This document shows positions 57,915 to 64,000 of a stretch of 64,000 bases of DNA, in pieces. Position 1 is the stretch's first letter. Each line of letters opens with the position of its first letter. Source of the stretch: Streptomyces sp. CB02009 (lineage in GTDB: Bacteria > Actinomycetota > Actinomycetes > Streptomycetales > Streptomycetaceae). Made by a program: the position numbers and the translations under genes. The stretch lies in NCBI RefSeq assembly GCF_001905825.1, contig NZ_LIVV01000016.1:1-64000 (forward strand). The letters are read 5' to 3'. A model generated the notes under the pieces. That model was not told where the DNA came from and ran no database searches. It saw nothing but the letters and a program-made list of their open reading frames with translations.

Positions 57915-58535
57915 ATGACGACCCATACGCACATGCGACGCGTGCGCCTTCGATGGACACCGCTTCTGCGAGCAGGTTCGCTCCTCGCCGTGAGCGCGTT
58001 CCTCCTCACCGCCTGCAACAGCGCGAAGGAGGGGCCCAGCGCAAAGGCCCCGAGCACTTCGCCTGCCACAGCGACGCCGACCAAGACGAAGGCCCCGGCC
58101 ACCCCGGCAGACCCGGTGGAGGCAGCGAAGAAGGAAGCGATCGCCACCTACCTTTCGCACTGGAAGGAAGTGGAGAAGCGCTACGCCGACAAGGCCGGCA
58201 ACGCCGGCGAGCTCAAGAAGTACGCAGCCGCGGCCGCTCTCGCGCAGGTCGAGACGGGCGCAGCGGACATGCGGAAGAAGAACGCGATCGTGCTGGGCGC
58301 GGTCACCGTCGACAACCCTGTCGCCACCAGCGCGGATCTCAACCGCAAGATCCCTCACGTCATTCTCTCCAGCTGCCTGGATATCTCCCGGTGGACGGTC
58401 ACCGACCTCGACACCCAGAAGCCGGCCAGCCTGCCGAAGAACCGGCTCGTCCGATACGTCATCAAGGCCACTGTCGAGAAGTGGCCCGAGGGATGGCGCG
58501 TCATCCGCGACGAGCCGCAAGGAAAGAAGTGCTGA
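57915..58535 (+). CDS. Secreted lipoprotein of the transfer region
   Basis: The 206-aa protein has a lipoprotein signal (LLAVSAFLLTACNSAKEG with lipobox LTAC, Cys about residue 34), a Thr/Pro/Lys-rich spacer and a helical domain. The end (DISRWTVTDLDTQKPASLPK, YVIKATVEKWPEGWRVIRDE) resembles NTF2-like folds. GGGAG precedes the ATG at 57915. The 275 bases before it hold no gene and should contain the promoter of the block that follows. Confidence 0.75.
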   Translation: MTTHTHMRRVRLRWTPLLRAGSLLAVSAFLLTACNSAKEGPSAKAPSTSPATATPTKTKAPATPADPVEAAKKEAIATYLSHWKEVEKRYADKAGNAGELKKYAAAAALAQVETGAADMRKKNAIVLGAVTVDNPVATSADLNRKIPHVILSSCLDISRWTVTDLDTQKPASLPKNRLVRYVIKATVEKWPEGWRVIRDEPQGKKC

Positions 58536-59428
58536 CCCCCCGGAGAGCCGCAGTCGCAGGAGTCCTCGTGCTCAGCGCCGCGGCGTTCGCCGCTGCTCCT
58601 GCGTACGCGGATGACCCTGGTGGAACGGGTGACACGAAGTGCGGCACCTTCTTCTGCGAGGTGGAAGTCGACGTGCCTGGCTCCGGCGGCAACGGCGGCG
58701 GTTCGCCAGCCCCCGGCGGAAGCTCCGGCGGCAACGGCGGAGAAGACGGCGGCGAGAAGCCTGCCACCCAACGGGTGTGCACCTACAAGAAGCTCGACCC
58801 GCAGCCGCCCGCTGGGAGCCTGGACTGGGAAGGGCACACGCCCGGTGACGGCGCGGTCTACGAAGAGCGGTGCACCTACAACGACGGCCCCAGTCCCACA
58901 ACGTTCATCCGTAACGTCTGGGCCGCCACTCCCCCAGGACCGGCCGCTGTCGATCCTGCTGTCCTGGCCCGGCAGGCCGTGGACCGGATGGTGCTGCGCG
59001 GCCCGGAGATCGGGATCACACCGAAGCCAGGCGGAATGGGCCTGGTCGGGATGCCGGTGTACCTGTGGACCGAGCGGGGCCCGGAGACGTACGGGCCGAA
59101 CGTCGCTTCCGCGTCCGCAGGCGGGGTCACGGTGGCCGCGACGGCGAAGGTCGCGAAGATCGTGTGGCAGATGGGAGACGGGAAGACCGTCACCTGCACC
59201 ACTCCCGGCACTCCCTACAAGGCCGCCTACGGCACGAAGTCGTCGCCGGACTGCGGACATCGGTACGCCAAGCCGTCCACGGCCGGTGCCGGCAAGTACC
59301 ACGTTGCCGCAACGTCGACGTGGGAGATCAACTGGCAGGCGACGACCGGGCAGTCCGGGCAGATGACTCAGACCCGGCAGAGCGCCGTGGACATCCGGGT
59401 CGGCGAGCTCCAAGCCGTCGGCAGCTGA
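58529..59428 (+). CDS. Secreted hypothetical protein of the transfer region
   Basis: The 299-aa protein starts at a GTG at 58529 overlapping the lipoprotein's stop by seven bases (AAGGAAAG upstream). A signal peptide (VAGVLVLSAAAFAAAPAYA) is followed by a Gly/Ser linker. A domain with paired Cys follows (VCTYKKLDPQPPAGSLDWEG, EERCTYNDGP). The C-terminus VWQMGDGKTVTCTTPGTPYK and CGHRYAKPSTAGAGKYHVAA has a PKD-like β-sandwich look. It may form part of a surface appendage or channel exit. Confidence 0.7.
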   Translation: MLTPRRAAVAGVLVLSAAAFAAAPAYADDPGGTGDTKCGTFFCEVEVDVPGSGGNGGGSPAPGGSSGGNGGEDGGEKPATQRVCTYKKLDPQPPAGSLDWEGHTPGDGAVYEERCTYNDGPSPTTFIRNVWAATPPGPAAVDPAVLARQAVDRMVLRGPEIGITPKPGGMGLVGMPVYLWTERGPETYGPNVASASAGGVTVAATAKVAKIVWQMGDGKTVTCTTPGTPYKAAYGTKSSPDCGHRYAKPSTAGAGKYHVAATSTWEINWQATTGQSGQMTQTRQSAVDIRVGELQAVGS

Positions 59429-59468
59429 AGCACCCGGGTCCGTTCCAAGACGAAGAAGGCGAGAGACC

Positions 59469-60179
59469 GTGAGCAAGACCGCTGTTCCGGCCCCTGCGGG
59501 CCAGGTGCCTGCGCAGCCGGCGCACACCCAGATCCCGGGCGCGGCAGTCGGGTTCCGTGCGCGCAGGCGCCGCCCTGGTATGTACGCGCTGGCCATCGCG
59601 CTGATCGCGGCGGGCGGAGGCGGCGGGTTCCTCGCCTTCCAGGCGACGGGAGAGCGCACCCCGGTCCTGGCTGTCGCGAAGGGTGTTGAGGCCGGGGACG
59701 TCGTGAAGGACTCCGACTTGATCGAGGCGGCGGTCCAGCTTGACCCGGTGCTCAAGCCGGTCCTCGCCGCCGATCGGAAGAAGGTCGTCGGCAAGCGGGC
59801 CGCCGTCGCCCTGGTGCCGGGCGCTCTTCTGGCACAGGGCCAGGTCACCACGCGCACCCTGGTGAAGCCGGGCGAGCGGCTGGTCGGGATCGGCCTGAAG
59901 ACCTCGCAGATGCCCGCGAGCCGCCTCTCCCCCGGCGACAAGGTCCTCGTCGTCTTCACTCCCGCGGACGGCCAGAGCACCAGCACTGCGGGCGAGGATG
60001 AGAAGGACGCCGGACCCCAGCAGATCGCGGCCCGGATCGTGAGGGTGGGCGAGCGGCAGCAGAACACCGGCGAGCAGGTCGTGGACGTCGCCGTCCCCTC
60101 TCAGGTCGGGCCGGTACTGGCCGCGCAGGCCGCGACGGGGAACGTCGCGCTCGTCGTTGACGGGCCGGGTGAATCCTGA
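59469..60179 (+). CDS. SAF-domain (CpaB/RcpC-like) protein
   Basis: The 236-aa protein has one membrane helix (MYALAIALIAAGGGGGFLAF, about residues 38-57) and an extracytoplasmic SAF domain (VLAVAKGVEAGDVVKDSDLI, ALVPGALLAQGQVTTRTLVK, RLSPGDKVLVVFTP). This is the layout of CpaB/RcpC assembly factors of Flp/Tad pili. GTG at 59469; TGATG overlap with the CpaE-like gene. Confidence 0.82.
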   Translation: MSKTAVPAPAGQVPAQPAHTQIPGAAVGFRARRRRPGMYALAIALIAAGGGGGFLAFQATGERTPVLAVAKGVEAGDVVKDSDLIEAAVQLDPVLKPVLAADRKKVVGKRAAVALVPGALLAQGQVTTRTLVKPGERLVGIGLKTSQMPASRLSPGDKVLVVFTPADGQSTSTAGEDEKDAGPQQIAARIVRVGERQQNTGEQVVDVAVPSQVGPVLAAQAATGNVALVVDGPGES

Positions 60180-61024
60180 TGGCCATGATCACCCTGGTCG
60201 GTCTCCCGGGTGCTCCGGGGGTCACGAGTACGGCGCTCGCACTGCTGCGGTCGTGGCCCTTGGAAGACGGCCGTCGCCTGGTGCTTGCCGAGTGCGACCC
60301 GGACGGCGGCGCGGTCCTGTCCGGCGCGCTGCAGAGCACGGTGGTCGCCGACCGCGGCCTGAGGAATCTGACCGAGTCCTCCCGGACTCAGGACCTCGTC
60401 ACGGCTTTCTGGCCGCAGCTGATCGCCCTGGAGAACGACGAGAAGCGTTCGGAGCGTAACCGGCTGCTGCTGCCGGGACTGACCACAATGCAGCAGGCCT
60501 CGAGTCTCGCGCCGGTGTGGGGGCAGCTCGCCGATCTGTTCACTGGTATCGAGGAGCACGGCCACGATGTCCTGGTCGACCTCGGCCGCGCCGGTGCGTT
60601 CGGTCCGGCCGGCGTGCTGGCGATGCGTGCGGACTCGGTCCTGGTCGTGATGCGCGGCACCCTGCGCAGCATGCACGCCGCCCGCTCCCGCATCGAGGCA
60701 CTGCGCACGTTGATGGACGGCGATTCCGGGCGGGGTTCCAGCGCTCTGGGCATCCTCCTGGTCCGCCAGGGCCCCTACGGGCCGAGGGAAGTCGAGGCCG
60801 AGCTCGGTGTGCGGGTCGTCGCTTCTGTGCCGTACCGGCCGGAGGAGGCGGCGGTGTTGTCCGACGGGGCTCCCGAGGGGCGGGGGTTCATGACGGGCAA
60901 GCTGATGAGCGCCGCCAGGGACGCGACGACTCCGATTCGCCAGCAGGTGGCCACCCGGCGTGCCCGGGTTGCCTCTCCGCTGCAGCAGCGGCTGATGAGG
61001 GCGGTGCAGCAGAATGCGCGCTGA
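60179..61024 (+). CDS. CpaE-like ParA/MinD-superfamily ATPase
   Basis: The 281-aa protein opens MAMITLVGLPGAPGVTSTAL, where the Walker A of MinD-type ATPases (KGGxGKT) has become PGAPGVTS without Lys. LVLAECDPDGGAVLSGA and HDVLVDLGRAGAFGPAGVLA keep the other motifs. CpaE proteins place Tad pilus machinery at the cell pole; this one probably binds nucleotide weakly or not at all. Its stop overlaps the start of the CpaF-like gene by 11 bases. Confidence 0.78.
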   Translation: MAMITLVGLPGAPGVTSTALALLRSWPLEDGRRLVLAECDPDGGAVLSGALQSTVVADRGLRNLTESSRTQDLVTAFWPQLIALENDEKRSERNRLLLPGLTTMQQASSLAPVWGQLADLFTGIEEHGHDVLVDLGRAGAFGPAGVLAMRADSVLVVMRGTLRSMHAARSRIEALRTLMDGDSGRGSSALGILLVRQGPYGPREVEAELGVRVVASVPYRPEEAAVLSDGAPEGRGFMTGKLMSAARDATTPIRQQVATRRARVASPLQQRLMRAVQQNAR

Positions 61025-62534
61025 CCCGATGTACCCCGCTCCCGTTCCGCCGCCGGCGGCTGCCGCTCAGGGCCGGGGGCCTGCCTCCGCTCCGGGGCCC
61101 GTTGTGTCACCGGGCCGACCAGGTCCCAGTTACGATTCGCGCCGTGGCGGGCAGGCTGCCGCCCCGACGATGGTCAACCAGGTCGCTGTACCGCAGGCGA
61201 GGGTCGACGCCCATGCGGCTGGGGAGATCAAGAGGCAGGTCAACAACCTGCTTCTTGCCGAGGCGAAGGCGAACCCCGGCCTTGTCGGTCCCGTGCGTGA
61301 GCAGCGGGCCCGGGCTCTGATCAACGAGCGGGTCGCGGTGTGGGGTGATGCCGCCCGGACCACCCGTACCGTCACCGCGGCCGAGGAGCAGCAGCTTGCC
61401 GCGCTCGTCTTCGACATGCTGTTCCGCTCCGGTCGTCTCCAGCGCCACCTCGACGACCCGCGGGTCGAGGACATCTGGATCAATGGCCACGACCGGGTCT
61501 CGCTGAAGTACAGCGGCGACAGCGAACCGGTCGCGGCCGAGCCGGTCGCCGAGTCGGAGGAGGAACTGCAGGAGTTGGTGCGCGATCTGATCCGCAACAG
61601 CGGGCAGTCGGGCCGCACGTTCTCCACCGCTTCCCCCGATGCCGCGATCCGTCTGCCGGACGGCTCTCGGCTCCAGGCACTGCACCCGGAGATCACGGGT
61701 GAGCGGACGTTCGTCACGATCCGCCGCCACCGCCTGCAGAACGCGACCCTGGACGACCTCGTCGCGGGCGGCGCCATGGACGCCACGATCGCGTCCCTGC
61801 TGCGTGCCTGCGTGCGGGCGCGGCGCAATGTGATCGTGGTGGGTGAACAGTCGTCGGGGAAGACGACTCTGATGCGAGCTCTGTTGCGGGAGATCCCGCG
61901 GCACGAGCGGTTCGGCACGGTGGAGACCGAGTTCGAGCTGTGGGCCCACCAGAACGGCTACCACACGCAGGTGGTGCCGATGGAGGCCCGTGAGTCCAAC
62001 GGCGAGCGGGTCGACGGCCGCGCGGTCGGCGAGATCACGCTGCTCGACCTGATGTACCGGGCGAAGCGCATGTCGCTGAAGCGGGTCGTGGTCGGTGAGG
62101 TCCGCGGTCCGGAGATCACGGCGATGATGCAGGCCCTGACCAGTGACCGTCCCGGGTCCATGTGCACGATGCACGCCTCCGAGCCGCACGTCGTGTTCGA
62201 CCGCATCGCCGAGCTGTACCTCCTGGCCCGCGGGAACTTCTCCGAGCAGCTGGCCTACCGTCAGATCGCCAACGGCCTGCACTTCGTCGTCTTCATGTCG
62301 GTCGACGAGTCCGGGCCTGCCCCGCGTCGGCTGGTGAGCCACATCTGGGAGATCACCGGCATCGGCGAGAACGGCCGCCCCGCGTACAACGAGGTGTTCC
62401 GGCCTGCGTCCGAAGAAGACCTGCGCGCGGTCCCGGCCGCTCCGCTCTCCCCAAAGTCCCGGCGGCGCCTGGAGGTGGCCGGGTTCTCCACCCACGTCCT
62501 GGATCAGGCCGCCGCCTGGAACAGGGGGCTGTGA
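61014..62534 (+). CDS. CpaF/TadA-type secretion ATPase (VirB11 superfamily)
   Basis: The 506-aa hexameric ATPase drives Tad-type assembly or DNA transfer. The N-terminal half has FDMLFRSGRLQRHLDDPRVE and DIWINGHDRVSLKY. Walker A is IVVGEQSSGKTTLMRALL (about residue 282), and the Asp/Glu box is TVETEFELW. Walker B is LKRVVVGEVRGPEITAMMQA and the His box MCTMHASEPHVVFDRI. All key residues are present. Start ATG at 61014; the ATG at 61029 is an alternative. Confidence 0.9.
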   Translation: MRADPMYPAPVPPPAAAAQGRGPASAPGPVVSPGRPGPSYDSRRGGQAAAPTMVNQVAVPQARVDAHAAGEIKRQVNNLLLAEAKANPGLVGPVREQRARALINERVAVWGDAARTTRTVTAAEEQQLAALVFDMLFRSGRLQRHLDDPRVEDIWINGHDRVSLKYSGDSEPVAAEPVAESEEELQELVRDLIRNSGQSGRTFSTASPDAAIRLPDGSRLQALHPEITGERTFVTIRRHRLQNATLDDLVAGGAMDATIASLLRACVRARRNVIVVGEQSSGKTTLMRALLREIPRHERFGTVETEFELWAHQNGYHTQVVPMEARESNGERVDGRAVGEITLLDLMYRAKRMSLKRVVVGEVRGPEITAMMQALTSDRPGSMCTMHASEPHVVFDRIAELYLLARGNFSEQLAYRQIANGLHFVVFMSVDESGPAPRRLVSHIWEITGIGENGRPAYNEVFRPASEEDLRAVPAAPLSPKSRRRLEVAGFSTHVLDQAAAWNRGL

Positions 62535-63451
62535 TGGGCGCCTTGTGGTGGATGCTGTGCGGGGCGATGCTCACCGGCGGCATCCTCGCCGCCGTCGTTG
62601 CCACCATCGGCACGACCGCTCCCAGAGGGCAGGGGCGAACGGCGCGCTGGCGGGCTCAGTGGTCCGGCGGGCATGACGGGCAGGCGCGTGCCGCCCGCCG
62701 CCGCGCGCTGATCATCGCCGCCGTCGCCACAACCGCTGTGGTGTGGCTGGTCTCCGGCGTGTTCGTCGCCGCCCTGATCCTGGGCGGCTCGGTGATCGGC
62801 GTGCCGTGGCTGCTCGCCTCCGCGAACCCCTCGAAAGGCCGCATCGCCAAACTAGAGGCGCTCGCCGACTGGACCCAGCGCCTCTCCGAGATCCTCCGCC
62901 TCGGCTTCGCCCTGGAACAGGCCCTGATCACCAGCCGGAAGAACCCGCCGCCGGCGATCGAGGACGAGGTCGGCGAGCTCGCTGACAAGCTGAAGGCCGG
63001 CTGGCTGCCCGTCGACGCACTGCGCGACTTCGCGAACCGCCTCGACGACGTCACCGGCGACAAGGCCTGCGCCGCACTCATGCTGTGCGCCGTAGATCCC
63101 GGCCCCGGCCTTGCCCAGGTCCTCGAGGACGTCGCCGCCCAGGTCCGTGAGGAAGTCGCCGCCCGCCGCAAGATCGAAGCCGACCGGGCGAAGTCCCGCA
63201 CCGCGATGCGCACCATGACCCTGATCTGCATGGCCCTGGTCGTGACCGGCTTCCTCATCCCCTACACCGCCCCCTACGCCACCCTCCTCGGTCAGCTCGT
63301 CCTGGCCCTGCTCGGCGCTGCTTTCGCCGCGGTGCTGTGGTGGACCCGGAAACTCGCCAGCCATCAGCCGGTCCCCCGGTTCCTGATCAACGACCCGCGC
63401 AGCCAGGTCAAGCAGCCGGGTGCCGAACCTGCGGAGGTGCCGGCCTCATGA
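62534..63451 (+). CDS. TadB-like membrane protein
   Basis: The 305-aa protein carries the type II secretion F domain of TadB: WTQRLSEILRLGFALEQALI, DALRDFANRLDDVTGDKACA and VLEDVAAQVREEVAARRKIE. These lie between helices (ALIIAAVATTAVVWLVSGVF, TLICMALVVTGFLIPYTAPY, LLGQLVLALLGAAFAAVLWW). It forms the inner-membrane platform with TadC. TGATG overlap with the ATPase gene, ATGA with the next. Confidence 0.85.
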   Translation: MGALWWMLCGAMLTGGILAAVVATIGTTAPRGQGRTARWRAQWSGGHDGQARAARRRALIIAAVATTAVVWLVSGVFVAALILGGSVIGVPWLLASANPSKGRIAKLEALADWTQRLSEILRLGFALEQALITSRKNPPPAIEDEVGELADKLKAGWLPVDALRDFANRLDDVTGDKACAALMLCAVDPGPGLAQVLEDVAAQVREEVAARRKIEADRAKSRTAMRTMTLICMALVVTGFLIPYTAPYATLLGQLVLALLGAAFAAVLWWTRKLASHQPVPRFLINDPRSQVKQPGAEPAEVPAS

Positions 63452-64000
63452 GCCTGACCGCCCTGATCCTCTGCGGCGCCGCGGCCGGAGGAGGCGTCGC
63501 TCTCCTCGTCCGCGAGGTCACGCCGTCCGCGCCCCGCCTCGGCCCGGCCCTGCGCCGCCTCGACCCGCCCGTCGCCGGCCTCGGCTCCCGCCAGCCCGGT
63601 CGTCCGCAGCCTGCCGGAGGTGCGTGGGCGGGACGTCTGGCCGAGCGCATGCCGGGCAGGATCCCGCGCGCCGATCTCGACCTGCTTCACCAGAGCCCGG
63701 AGCAGTTCGTGACCAACAAGGTGGCCCTGGCGCTGCTGGGACTGCTCGTCCCGCTCGTCCCCTCGGTCGGATGGGCGCTGATGGGGCTGCCCGTGTTCAT
63801 GTTCATTCCGGCTGTGGCCGGCGTGCTGCTCGCGGCTGTCCTGTGGTTCGTGCCCGACTGGGCCGTCGCGACCGAAGCGGGCAAGGCCCGCACCGAGTTC
63901 GCGCACGCCGCGGCTGCCTGGATGGATCTGGTCGCCACCCGCATGGCCTCCAACGTCGCGGCCGACCAGGCGCTGGAGGACGCCGCCCGCATCGGCAACG
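63448..64000 (+). CDS. TadC-like membrane protein (3' part missing)
   Basis: About 184 residues are visible. A first helix (LTALILCGAAAGGGVALLV), a second group (KVALALLGLLVPLVPSVGWA, VFMFIPAVAGVLLAAVLWFV) and the start of the F domain (EFAHAAAAWMDLVATRMASN, ADQALEDAARIGN) match TadC. The gene runs off the right edge. ATG at 63448 overlaps the TadB-like stop. Confidence 0.82.
   Translation, partial: MSLTALILCGAAAGGGVALLVREVTPSAPRLGPALRRLDPPVAGLGSRQPGRPQPAGGAWAGRLAERMPGRIPRADLDLLHQSPEQFVTNKVALALLGLLVPLVPSVGWALMGLPVFMFIPAVAGVLLAAVLWFVPDWAVATEAGKARTEFAHAAAAWMDLVATRMASNVAADQALEDAARIGN

Overview
The window reads as accessory DNA of a Streptomyces-type actinomycete. Evidence for this is the very high GC content, abundant GTG starts, AGGAGG-type ribosome sites, stop/start overlaps of the GTGA, ATGA and TGATG type, and families largely confined to streptomycetes (DUF5954, DUF6415, DUF6573, DUF6884, TcpC-type transfer genes). 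The gene content fits a large conjugative plasmid, or an integrative conjugative element that replicates. No telomere, rRNA or tRNA is visible. Both window edges cut genes: an ECF sigma factor at the left and a TadC-like protein at the right.

Layout. (1) 1-9.5 kb is a mosaic edge: a partial ECF sigma factor, gene fragments (glycosyltransferase C-terminus, ISL3 transposase C-terminus), a secreted HNH nuclease, a DUF5954 protein, a RelE-like toxin/antitoxin pair and several decayed small genes. (2) 9.6-13.6 kb looks replication-related: a large winged-helix/zinc-finger protein on the minus strand with inverted repeats in front of it, and a DciA-like (DUF721) helicase-loader homologue carrying two G-run frameshifts. 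(3) About 7-35.9 kb is an array of mostly unknown small genes, nearly all on the minus strand, in short transcription units separated by perfect GC stem-loops. It also holds an orphan C5-cytosine methyltransferase and two PP-loop (PAPS-reductase-like) genes. One of the PP-loop genes is split by an 899-bp IS5-family element whose removal, with one TA, restores the reading frame exactly.

The most striking signal is in region 3. Thirteen units start with the same promoter block, GTGAT-like box, exactly 10 nt, TATAGT-like box, then TTGTCTC-like sequence. The mRNA would begin at or just before a hairpin whose loop is always NGTGGCA (usually GGTGGCA or AGTGGCA), while the stem sequence changes in a base-pair-preserving way. 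Sixteen loops are present, four of them without the promoter in front of downstream genes of operons. This looks like one dispersed regulon with a shared transcriptional and RNA-level control device.

(4) 36.2-64 kb carries the transfer functions. A 12-bp repeat occurs seven times in exact register, followed by a prepilin peptidase, then divergently a plus-strand operon with a sigma-like regulator, a TcpC/VirB8-like protein, two small membrane proteins, a VirB4-like ATPase, a VirB6-like membrane protein and a two-domain cell-wall hydrolase. After an unrelated insert (47.1-53.3 kb: phosphotransferase, nucleotidyltransferase, PLP decarboxylase, DUF6415 protein, resolvase-like protein, HTH/TPR regulator, GNAT) the transfer region resumes with a VirD4-like coupling ATPase and a replication-relaxation protein. 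It continues with a lipoprotein, a secreted protein, and a Tad-type set (SAF/CpaB, CpaE, CpaF/TadA, TadB, TadC). Together these suggest a T4SS-like conjugation machine combined with a Tad/Flp-type motor.

Many genes in the array carry single-base frameshifts or stops, whereas I see none in the 28-kb transfer half. This argues for real decay of the array, although sequencing errors in G-runs cannot be excluded.
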